Shown here: piece by piece, positions 10,024 through 19,244 of the stretch | Layout: the number at the start of each line of letters is the position of its first letter | How positions within the stretch are numbered: the stretch's first letter is position 1 | Assembly (NCBI GenBank): GCA_016713585.1 | Contig: JADJOV010000026.1 | Location: 8,017 to 72,016 of the forward strand | Length of the DNA stretch: 64,000 nucleotides | Direction: 5' to 3' | DNA from: Bdellovibrionales bacterium | GTDB taxonomy: Bacteria; Bdellovibrionota; Bdellovibrionia; Bdellovibrionales; Bdellovibrionaceae | The notes under the pieces: model-generated | Database searches by the model: none | Told to the model about the DNA's origin: nothing | The model's input: only the letters and a program-made list of their open reading frames with translations | Translations under genes and position numbers: made by a program

Positions 10024-11067
10024 CTATTTCTGTCGCAAAAAGAGGATCATCCAGTCCCAGGGGTCTTCCTCACTGCCAGCATCAACTTTGATGGCATTTG
10101 TAATCTGAAAAGTCGCATTTCTTGGAATCAGGATCTCTTCTTCCCTCTGAAAGTCACCACGAAAGGAAATGAGTTTACCAGTGCCTTCAATCACCATGAG
10201 GGTGCTTAATTTTTTTAATGGCTTTCGACTCAATCGAATAAAGACGAAGGCGTCCCCAATATCTAAACTGGTTGAAGTATAGGCCGGCATAAATAACTCT
10301 TTTATATTTCCAGATAAAATCTCTGAAGCCTGTGTTAAGGTAATAGCTGTCCCACGAAATAGGTGCCCGGTAAAACTTGGTAGTTTTCCTAAGGCTTCAT
10401 CAAACCGTCTCACAAAGCTAATCACATCATTGAGGTTCTTTCGATCCATTCGATCTCTGGACCCCTCAGCTATCGGGGCTGTTACCTCACCTTTTGGTCC
10501 AGATTGATTCTTATACTTAGTCGATCTTTTATACATGTTCCAGAGCGTGTTGTTGACCTGACCATACCTTTGCATGAGACGAGTCGCAGGATTGCCATTG
10601 TCAGCTTTGACTTCGTCAGTATACTCGGCCACAGCCTTTAAATCACCATTCTGAATACGATCGACTAATTCGCTCTCTGGAATCACCGAAAAAAGTTGCT
10701 TGAGAGTAGCCTGGTAGCGACCTTTTGGATCAAGATAGTCAACTTTCTTCCCCACTTTGGCAAAGTCCTCCTTCCAATAAGAAAGAATCGAAAAGTAAAC
10801 CGCCTTTTCAGGTAGAGTTAGTTTCTCTTCAGAAAGCCCTTTACGAACCAAGTCCTGCATTTCAAGACTCGTTTTCGGAAGACTCTTACTGCCAATGGGA
10901 GCCAGGTCGAAAACCTGAGGCGCAACATTCTGTTTCGAAGCCTCCTCGCCATGAACCAGACTGACTGAAACCAGAGACAAGAAAAGTGGGATCAAAACCC
11001 ACATTTTTAACCCGCCTTGGACACACTTTCGCCAAAAAGTTGTTCTATGTGCTGCAACTTTAGTCAT
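10024..11067 (-). CDS. Exported mono-ADP-ribosyltransferase (ART exoenzyme)
   Basis: The 347-residue product has a signal peptide (hydrophobic core at residues 22-40, likely cleavage after VHG). The C-terminal half has all hallmarks of a clostridial-toxin-type ADP-ribosyltransferase: Arg238 in HLFRGTAI, Ser-Thr-Ser at 265-267 in AYTSTSLD, and the ExE pair Glu309/Glu311 in REEEILIP. ExE rather than QxE usually means arginine as target. The enzyme would move ADP-ribose from NAD to a protein. ATG 11067 has GAGGAG upstream; M22 is an alternative. There is no partner translocation component or immunity gene beside it. In a predator it could act on prey after export. Family assignment is firm; target and role are inference. 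Confidence 0.8.
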   Translation of the reverse strand: MTKVAAHRTTFWRKCVQGGLKMWVLIPLFLSLVSVSLVHGEEASKQNVAPQVFDLAPIGSKSLPKTSLEMQDLVRKGLSEEKLTLPEKAVYFSILSYWKEDFAKVGKKVDYLDPKGRYQATLKQLFSVIPESELVDRIQNGDLKAVAEYTDEVKADNGNPATRLMQRYGQVNNTLWNMYKRSTKYKNQSGPKGEVTAPIAEGSRDRMDRKNLNDVISFVRRFDEALGKLPSFTGHLFRGTAITLTQASEILSGNIKELFMPAYTSTSLDIGDAFVFIRLSRKPLKKLSTLMVIEGTGKLISFRGDFQREEEILIPRNATFQITNAIKVDAGSEEDPWDWMILFLRQK

Positions 11068-11100
11068 ATCAAGAATCTCCTCACTAGATCGTCAATTCAA

Positions 11101-11152
11101 TTTTGTGCACTAGTTTTGTGCACTGGTTCCGCGCACAGGATCTATGCATCGG
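11101..11152. repeat. Four tandem 13-bp repeats
   Basis: Consecutive 13-base units TTTTGTGCACTAG, TTTTGTGCACTGG, TTCCGCGCACAGG and ATCTATGCATCGG decay in order. The first two contain the palindrome GTGCAC. They lie in the divergent region between the ADP-ribosyltransferase and pntAA, 34 bases upstream of the toxin start, and may bind a regulator. Confidence 0.65.
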
Positions 11153-11344
11153 GCCTTCCCTGCAATATTTCCACCGAGTCAATAGATCCCTCAATGAATA
11201 ATCAAGGTCCATCACCTGTCCATCCCCTGATCAAAGTGCCCCTCAGTGTCTTTTTACCGTGATTCAATACGAGGGACGGTGCTCCATCATTGCGTTTTCG
11301 CTAAATCTTTGTAAAAACCATGTTCTGCAAAAAATGAGGGCATC

Positions 11345-12484
11345 ATGCAAATTGGAATCTTTCGAGAAAGAGCGGACGGTGAAAATCGGGTAGCTATCGC
11401 CCCGCCCACTGTCAAAAAATTTAAACAAAAGGGATTTGATATCTTGATCGAGAAGGATGCTGGGGACCGGGCTGGCTTTTCCAATCAAGAATACTTGGAC
11501 CAAGGGGCAAAAATTGTCGAACCAGATCAGCTTTTGGGCTCTGACTTAGTCATCGCTATCAATCAACTTCCACCGGCCAGACTTACTCAATTGAAGCGAG
11601 GAGCCTGGGTGGCTGGTCTTTTAGAATCATATAAGACGGATTTTACATCTTATGCCTCAGGTGGAATTAACGCCATCGCTATGGAGTTGGTTCCTCGGAC
11701 CTCAAGAGCCCAGTCCATGGACGTTCTTTCATCCCAAGCAAATATCGCGGGCTACAGAGCTGTCGTCGAAGCCGTCGCCCAGTACCCAAGATTTTTCCCA
11801 ATGATGATGACCTCTGCTGGAATGGCACGCCCGGCCAAAGTGATCGTCCTGGGTGTCGGTGTTGCGGGACTCCAGGCAATTGCCACAGCCCGCAGACTTG
11901 GAGCCCAGGTCGAAGCTTTTGACATTCGGCCAGAGGTGAAAGAGCAAATCCTTTCCTTGGGTGCTAAGTTCTTAGACCTTAAATTGGGTGACACAAATGG
12001 CTCTGCGGCAGGCGGATATGCCAAGGAATTGTCAGCTGATGCGAAAGCCCAACAGCAGGCAGCTCTCACACAGCAGCTCAAGAAGTTTGATGTTATTATC
12101 ACGACTGCTAATGTCCCGGGCCGAAAGGCTCCGCTCCTTGTGACCGAAGAGGCCGTCCTTGGCTTGAGGCATGGCTCAGTGATCATCGACATGGCGGCCC
12201 CTTCTGGTGGAAACTGTGCCCTCACTCAGCCAGGCCAAGTGATCGAAAAAAGCGGAGTGAAAGTCGTCGGCCATCTGAACTATCCAGCTATGGTCCCCGC
12301 TGACGCTAGTCTTTTTTACGGAAACAATGTCTTCAATCTGATCGAGTTACTACTTGCCCCAGTGGGGCAGCAAGGTTCAGCCTCACAAGGGCAACAAAAC
12401 CTTGTCGTGAATTTTGAAGATGATATCTTGGCCGCCACAGTTGTGACCTACAATGGTCAGATTCGTTGGAAGCCACAAGGTTAG
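11345..12484 (+). CDS. pntAA: NAD(P) transhydrogenase subunit alpha 1
   Basis: Domain I of the proton-translocating transhydrogenase, which binds NAD(H) in the cytoplasm. The 379-residue length is that of the split-alpha form. It has the N-terminal RADGENRVAIAPPTVKKF motif and the Rossmann stretch VLGVGVAGLQAIATARRLGA followed by FDIRPEVKEQ. GAGGGC precedes the ATG. It heads a pntAA-pntAB-pntB operon that exchanges hydride between NADH and NADP using the proton gradient. Confidence 0.95.
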   Translation: MQIGIFRERADGENRVAIAPPTVKKFKQKGFDILIEKDAGDRAGFSNQEYLDQGAKIVEPDQLLGSDLVIAINQLPPARLTQLKRGAWVAGLLESYKTDFTSYASGGINAIAMELVPRTSRAQSMDVLSSQANIAGYRAVVEAVAQYPRFFPMMMTSAGMARPAKVIVLGVGVAGLQAIATARRLGAQVEAFDIRPEVKEQILSLGAKFLDLKLGDTNGSAAGGYAKELSADAKAQQQAALTQQLKKFDVIITTANVPGRKAPLLVTEEAVLGLRHGSVIIDMAAPSGGNCALTQPGQVIEKSGVKVVGHLNYPAMVPADASLFYGNNVFNLIELLLAPVGQQGSASQGQQNLVVNFEDDILAATVVTYNGQIRWKPQG

Positions 12485-12508
12485 ATTTTTTTTAAAGGAG
12501 TTCAATCA

Positions 12509-12799
12509 ATGAACGAAGGTATGATGGGTCTTTATGTTTTCGTGCTCTCTTGTTTTGTGGGCTACCATATAATCTGGGGAGTCACGCCCGCATTGCATAC
12601 TCCACTGATGGCCGTCACTAATGCGATTAGTGCTATTGTGGTGGTTGGTTCCATGTTGGTGGCCGGAGCCGGGGAATCGTCCTTAGGACTTCTCGAAGGC
12701 GTCGGTTTCTTGGCCATGGTCCTTGCCACGATAAATATTTTCGGAGGATTTGTTGTCACCAATCGAATGCTTTCAATGTTTAAGAAAAAGAAGAGTTGA
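12509..12799 (+). CDS. pntAB: NAD(P) transhydrogenase subunit alpha 2
   Basis: A 96-residue membrane protein with three hydrophobic segments, as expected for the short alpha-2 subunit (the membrane part of PntA when split). AAGGAG precedes the start. It ends at the pntB start region, so the operon is tightly packed. Confidence 0.93.
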   Translation: MNEGMMGLYVFVLSCFVGYHIIWGVTPALHTPLMAVTNAISAIVVVGSMLVAGAGESSLGLLEGVGFLAMVLATINIFGGFVVTNRMLSMFKKKKS

Positions 12800-12801
12800 A
12801 A

Positions 12802-14183
12802 ATGGATCAGAATTTAACAGCGCTTTTATACTTGATTTCCACGATTTTGTTTATTTTTGGGCTCAAGGGGCTGGCCTCTCCAAAGACGGCCCTGCGAGGC
12901 AATTTGTTTGCAATGATCGGGATGGGTTTGGCCATGGCAACGACTTTTTTTCATCCTGATATTCGGACCCCTCTATGGATTTGGCTCGGATTAGGAGTCG
13001 GAGCCGGCATTGGAACCCTGATGGCCTTAAGAGTGAAAATGACCTCGATGCCAGAACTGGTCGCTATCCTCCACAGCTTCGTCGGTCTCGCGGCAGTCGC
13101 GGTGGCCTACGGTACCCTTCTTTCCCATCCAGATCATAATTCAGTTGTGTTGCTGATTGAAATGAGTCTTGGCTCTGTCATTGGGGCCATCACTTTTTCG
13201 GGATCAATCATTGCCTTCGGAAAGCTGAAAGGCTCCTTTGGCTCGAATCCCTTGATCTTCAAAGGCCAACATCTGTTGAACCTAGCCCTGGGGTTGATCA
13301 TCTTGGGACTCTGTATCCATTTTTCTGTGACTCACAACCATGTCAGCTTTCTCGTTGCGACAGGTTTGTCCTTTTGCTTGGGGTCCTTTTGGTTAATCCA
13401 ATTGGAGGCGCTGATATGCCGGTGGTCGTTTCCATGCTCAATTCTTATTCGGGCTGGGCGGCCTCAGCCACAGGATTTACTCTTAATAATCAGTTGTTAA
13501 TTGCAACTGGCGCCCTTGTTGGATCAAGTGGTGCAATTTTAAGCTATATTATGTGTCGGGCTATGAATAGGTCGTTTTTTAGTGTGATATTAGGGGGCTT
13601 TGGGGCGAGCTCAGAATCTGGCGGAGCTGCGGCAGCCAACGGGAAGAGCGTTAAAAGCTCAAGCGTTGAAGACGTGGCATTTATGTTGGAGAATTCAAGT
13701 AAGATCATCATTGTGCCAGGATATGGTATGGCGGTGGCTCAAGCACAACATGCTGTCAAGGAACTTCTCGAGATCCTGGTGACAAAAAACATTGACATCA
13801 AATTTGCAATTCACCCCGTGGCAGGTCGTATGCCTGGGCATATGAATGTCCTCTTGGCTGAGGCTGATATTCCTTATGATATCGTCTTCGAGATGGACGA
13901 GATCAATGGCCAATTCCCACAATGTGATGTGGCCTTCGTGATTGGGGCCAATGATATCGTCAATCCTGATGCCAAAACAAAGAAAGACAGTCCTTTGTTC
14001 GGGATGCCAATCCTGGATTGCACCAAAGCTAAGCAGATCTTTGTTAGCAAACGTTCGATGAAACCAGGATATGCCGGGGTAGATAACTCACTTTTCACTT
14101 ACGACAACTGTTCTCTGGTTTTTGGAGATGCAAAAGAAACCATCGAGAAAATTACAGCCGAACTTCGAGGCGGCGGGCATTAA
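12802..14183 (+). CDS. pntB: NAD(P) transhydrogenase subunit beta (frameshifted)
   Basis: The N-terminal part is a polytopic membrane domain (residues 1-190). The second part gives IGGADMPVVVSMLNSYSGWAA, GALVGSSGAILSYIMC and the NADP-binding dIII (VPGYGMAVAQAQH, HPVAGRMPGHMNVLLAEA, IGANDIVNPDA), all classical PntB motifs. The reading frame changes at about 13372-13376 in CCTTTTGC; one extra T restores LSFLLGVLLVNP and a full-length protein of about 460 residues. Since the rest is highly conserved, a sequencing indel is more likely than decay. The ATG at 12802 is preferred over the upstream TTG. Confidence 0.9.
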
Positions 14184-14332
14184 TTGCAGAATTTGTCATT
14201 TCTTTGAGTGGAATTCCCCTTTGATTCAAATTCAAAGTAGTGCCCTCCTGAACTGTGTAGGTATTCTTTAAGCAAGGGACTTATATCTTTTCCAAGCGGC
14301 GCTTTGGAAGAAAATCCATAGATTCTTGGAAC
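14180..14332 (-). pseudogene. Short C-terminal protein remnant
   Basis: Before the MITE copy, the minus strand reads about 50 coherent residues (VPRIYGFSSKAPLGKDISPLLKEYLHSS...) to a stop that overlaps the pntB stop. It resembles the end of a periplasmic solute-binding protein, but the match is weak. The 5' part is replaced by the inverted-repeat element. Confidence 0.3.
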
Positions 14333-14620
14333 TAAAGATTTACCTGTGTTTTGGAGGGTCACGAAAAAGGCGATCGAATCAGTTTCGATACACCTGGCCA
14401 ATGAACAAAATAATGCGCGCCTTCGAAATCCTGTTGTCCGCACCGCTACTTTGTGCGTTCAGCCTTGAGTCTTCTGGTCTAAGCCCATCACAAAGTATCC
14501 GTAGCAATTCTCATGCGGGAACTCGTATCCATGTTGAGTTCTTGACCCTGGATCCTCTCCTCTCTCTATTGACTGAGCAGTCATTGGCGTATTTCACTGT
14601 CCACGCAATGAATCTGTCAG
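14333..14620 (-). mobile_element. MITE-like element, copy A (truncated)
   Basis: It begins with the terminal repeat TAAAGATTTACCTGTG and then matches the complement of copies B and C, with an internal deletion of about 80 bases and loss of the other end. It stops eight bases before the arsR stop codon. Short open frames inside it are not genes. Confidence 0.75.
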
Positions 14621-14627
14621 ATTTAGT

Positions 14628-14968
14628 TCATTCCTCTAGGTCGGATTTTAGTCTTGCAAGCAGGCTTACATTATTTTCTTCGTACTTTGCGATCCACCTT
14701 CGATAGATGGAATGTATTGGATCCGAATTCAGGTAATTCCACCTAAACTTTCCTTCTTTTTTGCTATTACAAGATCCGCCTCTTCTAGAACTTTTAGGTG
14801 TAGCATCACTGTACACCGATCCAATTCAAGGAATTTCTCGCAAAGTTTTCCAGTAGTTAAAGGCTTCGCTTTCAATAGGTCCAGAATCTTTCTCCGAGTA
14901 GGGTCTGCAAGCGCTTTGAAAATTTTATCCCGGTCTTTTTCATTTGACATGTTATATTTATATAACAT
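14628..14968 (-). CDS. ArsR-family repressor (frameshifted)
   Basis: A winged-helix ArsR/SmtB-type regulator of about 113 residues. KALADPTRRKILDLLKAKPLTTGKL and DRCTVMLHLKVLEEADLVI are the classic HTH. The frame breaks in an A-run near 14755 (GCAAAAAAGAAGG); adding one A continues into EGKFRWNYLNSDPIHSIYRRWI, the usual C-terminal tail of repressors paired with SRPBCC proteins. It is divergent from such an SRPBCC gene and probably controls it. It has no metal-binding cysteine motif of the ArsR type. M1 or M7 may be the start; neither has a clear ribosome site. Confidence 0.8.
14949..14968. promoter_or_regulatory. Palindromic operator between arsR and SRPBCC genes
   Basis: A perfect inverted repeat ATGTTATA-N4-TATAACAT covers the start codons of the arsR-type gene and lies 35 bases before the SRPBCC gene. 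Position and symmetry fit an autoregulatory operator for this ArsR-family dimer. Confidence 0.6.
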
Positions 14969-15003
14969 ATACTTTAATCCATCAAACTAAATAGGAGTAA
15001 AAA

Positions 15004-15432
15004 ATCGAAAAATTAAAATTCACAGTTCAGACAAGAGTATTAAAGCCAGTTTCAGACGTTTTTTCGGCAATCGTTCAGCCACCAGCGCTTAAGTCCTACT
15101 TTGTTCGGGAAACCACAGGACCTATGGTTGAAGGACATACCGTTAAGTGGACTTGGTCAGATAATGTATCGGCTGATGTTAAAGTGACAAAAATTCTTGA
15201 GAATAAATTGATCGCATTGAGCTGGAGTCCTCATTCAAATGTTGGGTATGACACTTTTGTTGAGATGTCTTTCGAGGACTTAGGAAACAATAAAACTATG
15301 ATTCGAATTACAGAATCTGGTTGGAACAATGACGAAATAGGCCGGAAAAGTTCTTACGAAAACTGCGCAGGCTGGGAACATATGTCTACTTGTTTAAAGG
15401 CGCACTTAGAACATGGAATCGACTTGCGTTAA
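15004..15432 (+). CDS. SRPBCC / AHSA1-like protein
   Basis: About 142 residues of the START-like SRPBCC superfamily (AHSA1-type), which bind hydrophobic ligands in a deep pocket. Visible features are the KPVSDVFSAIVQPPALKSYFV opening, the MVEGHTVKWTW strand, and the C-terminal helix NCAGWEHMSTCLKAHLEHG. The frame continues 5' of the first ATG (15124) to an AGGAG eight bases before an ATC codon at 15004. No ATG, GTG or TTG exists at the right place, so either ATC is a rare start or the start codon was lost. It is paired with the divergent ArsR-type repressor. Confidence 0.75.
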   Translation: MEKLKFTVQTRVLKPVSDVFSAIVQPPALKSYFVRETTGPMVEGHTVKWTWSDNVSADVKVTKILENKLIALSWSPHSNVGYDTFVEMSFEDLGNNKTMIRITESGWNNDEIGRKSSYENCAGWEHMSTCLKAHLEHGIDLR

Positions 15433-15482
15433 TTAATTTCTACGTTCTGGCAGCTTAGCTGCCCTCATTAACCGAGCTTTTG

Positions 15483-16141
15483 TCAGTTAACAAAAAGACT
15501 CGGAGAGACTTTAAAACGTTCAGCAAGTCGTTTGATGTGGCCTATATTCAAACTGCGCTTGCCAGACAAAATATCGCTCACTAAAGATTTACCTGTGATT
15601 TGAATAAAACAAAACCACCCAGCTAAAGCACAGCAGGTTCCTATTTTCCTTAGGTTTTTCACAAGACACGCAAATCCTTTGGATCATAAACTCACTTTTT
15701 CCGATAGATTCTTGGCGTGGACAGTGAAATACGCCAATGACTGCTCAGTCAATAGAGAGAGGACAGGATCCGGGGTCAAGAACTCAATATGGATACGAGT
15801 TCCCGCATGAGAATTGCTACGGGTACTTTGTGATGGGCTTAGACCAGAAGACTCAAAGCTGAACGCCACAACCTGGTGAGATGAGCACACCAACGATATG
15901 TCCCCGAGAATGTCTAAGTCCCTAGATGGGCAAAGGTGCGGTGCGGACAACAGGATTTCGAAGACGCGCATTATTTTGTTCATTGGCCAGGTGTATCGAA
16001 ACTGATTCGATCGCTTTTTTCGTGACCCTCCAAAACACAGGTAAATCTTTAATCACGGCGGAGTTCCTAGCATCTGTCCATCAGAACTGGCCAAAGTTGC
16101 CTGCCTCATTGCAGATAAGCAGCCGGTCGAATTTCTTCCAT
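15483..16141 (-). pseudogene. HigA-like HTH antitoxin gene split by MITE
   Basis: The 3' part (15483-15581) reads VSDILSGKRSLNIGHIKRLAERFKVSPSLFV, the C-terminal half of an XRE/HigA-type antitoxin helix-turn-helix. On the far side of the inserted element (16052-16141) the minus strand continues with fragments GQMLGTPP and a possible start MEEIRPAAYL. Joining the two sides at the TA target gives LGTPPxLVSDILSGKRSL, a recognisable HTH, though with an in-frame TGA and a frameshift upstream. No toxin gene is seen beside it. It is a disrupted solitary antitoxin relic. Confidence 0.55.
15582..16051 (+). mobile_element. MITE-like element, copy B (complete, 470 bp)
   Basis: This non-coding 470-bp unit is bounded by perfect 16-bp inverted repeats (TAAAGATTTACCTGTG ... 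CACAGGTAAATCTTTA). It is nearly identical to copy C at 20776-21245 and to truncated copy A. The TA at both outer edges fits a TA target duplication as made by IS630/Tc1-type transposases. It carries no transposase and sits inside a HigA-like gene. Confidence 0.8.
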
Positions 16142-16169
16142 CGCAACCGTGATCCCCAGAGGTATTCAT

Positions 16170-16970
16170 CTATAGCTCGAACCAATCGACGCCCATTGAG
16201 TAGAGAACTTCATCTTCGGATATTTTTAGCTTTTTCTCGAAGCCCTCAATGAGATCGAGAATTTCTTTCTGAAGGGCGGCGGCATCCTTTTTCGAGAGAG
16301 AGAAAACCGACGAATAGTGAACACGATCTTGCTTCATTTTATTAAGGTCCCTGATGGCAAGCAGCCGCCATTGAGTGTGGTATTGGGTGATCAAGGGGGA
16401 GTCACTCGGCAAATGCATTCGGAAACTTTCAACAAAATAGGAACTCTTTTCCTTCTTGATAAGATTGATGCCCTCTAGAAAATCAAGAGCCTCTCCGACT
16501 TCGAGGGAAGTTAAATGGAAATGATTTTCTAGTTGTTTTTGGGTTCTCAAATTTGGATTAAGAATTGCTGTATGAATCGCGGGATAGAGCCAACAGCTGA
16601 AGTATTGGGTTTGTTCTTCAATTGAAAAGCTCACGACATTTCCGATTCGTTCTTTGAGCAGTGTTCGCTTCCTCAAAATGTTCTGAATCTGAGCTTCATA
16701 GATCTGGGCCAAGTCCTTGCTTCCAGCGCGATTCAAGTGAGCCAAGAGCAGAAAAAACTCGGCCTCCTCGGGCGTAAATTCGAAAAGGTCTTTCAGACGA
16801 ATTGCTTGCTCAAGACTGAGCTGGGCACGACCTTTAAGAACTAAGGAGAAGTAGGCGAGCTGGACCCCTGAGGTTTGCGCAATGATTGACTTTGCCCCAT
16901 GGCCGTTAGCCTCAATCCAATCGCGAATAAATTGGATGATCTCTCTGTAGTCAAATATATTAGCTTTCAC
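16170..16970 (-). CDS. TIGR02147-family HTH regulator
   Basis: The 266-residue product fits the TIGR02147 family known mainly from Bdellovibrio and Fibrobacter: an N-terminal FDYREIIQFIRDWIEA segment, an XRE-like HTH (SGVQLAYFSLVLKGRAQLSLEQAIRLKDLF), a helical middle with a second winged-helix-like part (LRTQKQLENHFHLTSLEVGEALDFLEGINLI), and a short hydrophobic C-terminus ending DWFEL. It probably is a transcription regulator. It is divergent from the exported protein at 17103, a plausible target. Confidence 0.85.
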   Translation of the reverse strand: MKANIFDYREIIQFIRDWIEANGHGAKSIIAQTSGVQLAYFSLVLKGRAQLSLEQAIRLKDLFEFTPEEAEFFLLLAHLNRAGSKDLAQIYEAQIQNILRKRTLLKERIGNVVSFSIEEQTQYFSCWLYPAIHTAILNPNLRTQKQLENHFHLTSLEVGEALDFLEGINLIKKEKSSYFVESFRMHLPSDSPLITQYHTQWRLLAIRDLNKMKQDRVHYSSVFSLSKKDAAALQKEILDLIEGFEKKLKISEDEVLYSMGVDWFEL

Positions 16971-17102
16971 ACCCTTAAGATTAATGTTTTCTTAATAAAA
17001 TCAGCAATCTTTAATTAATTTTATATGGATAAAAGGATCGGCGGAGAATATATTCGATTTAATTTGACGCATATAATCAATTTGCTTTATAAAGGAGCTA
17101 CC

Positions 17103-18359
17103 ATGAAATTGTTACAGACAGTCATTCTGCTTTTTTGCCTAGGGATCCTAACTCCCAGTCATCCCGCCCATGCTGGGGGCGGAGTTAGCGGCGGCGGAAA
17201 TGTTTTGGCTTGTGTGGATGCCTCGGGCAAGGAGTCTTTTCAACTGTTAGACTACTATGAGGCCACACGCGCAGGCGGCTTTGGCTTTGACCTTGATCTA
17301 GGCCCCGGAAAGGCCTACCCAGACATGATCAAATACGTGCTTAAGCGAATGGCCCAGTACGACGGCTATCGAAGTCGTGTCTATCAATCCTTAGCCGATA
17401 GTTTTATAAAAGACTCTTTCTTTTCCGAAGAAGATTCCGCAACGGATTCAGAGGATCTGGGGGGTGGATTTGTTAAACCAAAAGGCTGTGAGGTCAAACG
17501 GGTGGTCATTCTGAGATCAGATGCCCAGATGATTGTGAGTGGATCTAAAATAAAATATGAGCTTGTCCGACATCTTTGGGATCGTTTAGACGAAGCCACT
17601 AAGGCTGGACTGATTATTCATGAAATTTCCTATCGAGAAGTCCTCAAAAAGGGCGCAAGAAACTCCTTGGCTATTCGGCGTTTTGTTGGATTTGTTTCTT
17701 CAAAAAATATTGCATCGATGGATTACTCTTTCGAAATTTTGCGGGCAGGTCTTGAAACCTGGGGTGAGCAAAGTCCGGCCGGATTTGAGGCTCACACGAT
17801 TTTTCTGACAGGCGCTTCAGATGCGAGACCAGTATTTTACGCACCAGACTTTCGCTTTAATGCCGTTAAAATCAAAGAAAGTGTGTACCCATATTTAGGC
17901 ACTCAGACGGTTGTCCTTCGCCGGACCGGATTTTCACAGAACTTTTTCGTCAATATCCTTGGAAGCAGAGTAAAATGTAAAGAACTCGAACTCAGAAAAG
18001 ATCTGACAAATTCTGAATCATTGGTCGATTTCTTTGATCTCTATGAGAGATTACTTTTTCAAACTGTGTCCTGGGATGATTTCTCGCAAAATATGACGAT
18101 TATAATGAATTGTGAACCATTCCAAATCAAAAGCCAGCCCGGAGCTTTTCGACAGTTCGATTTGACGATCTCCTCAACGAAACCTGACAGCTACACTGAT
18201 GGATCTAATCACGTCTTGATCCTCTCTGGTTTTTGGGATCACACAAGTTATTCCATCTTTAAAGTCATCAACGGGACCTTGGATAATCAGGATGTGTCGG
18301 GGATGGTTTGTCGGACTAGTGCCTTGGGCAGCGACAACGGAAAGATGCTCTGTCGATGA
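17103..18359 (+). CDS. Exported protein of unknown function, HE motif
   Basis: The start at 17103 has AAAGGAG and gives a clear signal peptide ending PAHA; a longer frame from 17025 has neither. The mature N-terminus GGGVSGGGNVLAC resembles a motif found in many exported proteins of Bdellovibrio relatives. Around residue 170 it reads GLIIHEISYRE, an HExxY-type helix that could be a diverged metal site, but the second His of HExxH is absent. The rest (418 residues in total) matches no family I know. It probably acts in the periplasm or outside, possibly under the divergent TIGR02147 regulator. Confidence 0.75.
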   Translation: MKLLQTVILLFCLGILTPSHPAHAGGGVSGGGNVLACVDASGKESFQLLDYYEATRAGGFGFDLDLGPGKAYPDMIKYVLKRMAQYDGYRSRVYQSLADSFIKDSFFSEEDSATDSEDLGGGFVKPKGCEVKRVVILRSDAQMIVSGSKIKYELVRHLWDRLDEATKAGLIIHEISYREVLKKGARNSLAIRRFVGFVSSKNIASMDYSFEILRAGLETWGEQSPAGFEAHTIFLTGASDARPVFYAPDFRFNAVKIKESVYPYLGTQTVVLRRTGFSQNFFVNILGSRVKCKELELRKDLTNSESLVDFFDLYERLLFQTVSWDDFSQNMTIIMNCEPFQIKSQPGAFRQFDLTISSTKPDSYTDGSNHVLILSGFWDHTSYSIFKVINGTLDNQDVSGMVCRTSALGSDNGKMLCR

Positions 18360-19244
18360 ACTCCTTAGAAGGCACTACATAGGATATTCAAAAGCTACTT
18401 TGGGCTAAGTTGCAGATTAGCCACCCCCGGCTTTCTTGAGAATTTTGTGGCTGGATTCGAAGTTTCGGCAAGGCGATTGTTGGTCTGGATGATGCGAGCC
18501 TCTCCATCAAGCCCCAACCGGGGCAAAGTAGTTTGGCAAGCCATTACCAAGCCACTCAACTCTTATAATAAGTAGCTATTGATTAATTTAGTTTATTTAA
18601 ATTTATACGTTCTATAATTTTGGACTTGCTCTTATGCATAATGTGGGTCGAAAACTAACATTTCAAGGCTATCGGAAGTTATTCGAATCACTATTGAATG
18701 GAGTTGCTGCCAGAAGCTAGGACATAGGTTGGAAATCGTATAAATGCTGCAAATAACCCAAAAAAGGGGCAAGGCGTTCCCATGGCTTTCCATTACAATA
18801 ATCATTATCATTTTTTGATTGACCTAGAAGGCGGAAAAATTGTTCGAGTTAAGGAATACAACGATACAAAACACCTATTTGATCTCTATCAACTTATTCA
18901 GTCTCCAGCCTGTCAGATCAAACTTAAAGAATATTATAAGAAGTAAATTATAGCTTTTCTACGAATCCCACACACGAAGCTCACCAAGTACCTGGAACGC
19001 CAAAGAATCATCGTCAAAGAGCTGCGGAGTGCATTGAATTGGCGTTAGCCTGTCGCATTTTTGGGCACCACCGAAACATTTTTATATGCCCCTTTGCAAG
19101 TTCTAGCTCATTTGGATGGAAGCATTTATGTTTGTAGCAGAATTTCCAAGAGCTCTATTCTTGGAATTCTAGCGGCAGTGCTAGCTACTGGCGTGTTCAG
19201 TGGGTGTAATGTCTAGAAGACAATATTTAGAAAAAGGACAATTC
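18360..19244. other. Gene-poor stretch with NTF2-like scrap
   Basis: No intact gene. At 18782-18946 (+) a 54-codon frame reads HYNNHYHFLIDLEGGKIVRV and KEYNDTKH, like the end of a SnoaL/NTF2-fold protein, with a TAG stop shortly upstream, so it is a remnant. Around 18396-18536 a long imperfect inverted repeat (CTACTTTG ... CAAAGTAG) is of unknown meaning. Confidence 0.45.

Noticed and set aside
11752..12225. 157-codon minus-strand frame inside pntAA
   Set aside because: Antisense of a highly conserved gene, with no motif of its own.
14326..14706. Plus-strand frame of 126 codons across MITE copy A and the arsR end
   Set aside because: Its sequence is the translated inverted-repeat element; the same non-coding unit recurs twice more and carries no conserved protein.
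15684..15983. 99-codon frame in MITE copy B, also present shortened in copy C
   Set aside because: It runs within the repeated element only, has no ribosome site, and is not kept at the same length in copy C.
17063..17098. Possible promoter TTGACG - 17 bp - TTATAA before the exported gene at 17103
   Set aside because: The -10 box would abut the ribosome site, leaving no room for a transcription start; chance in AT-rich DNA is likely.
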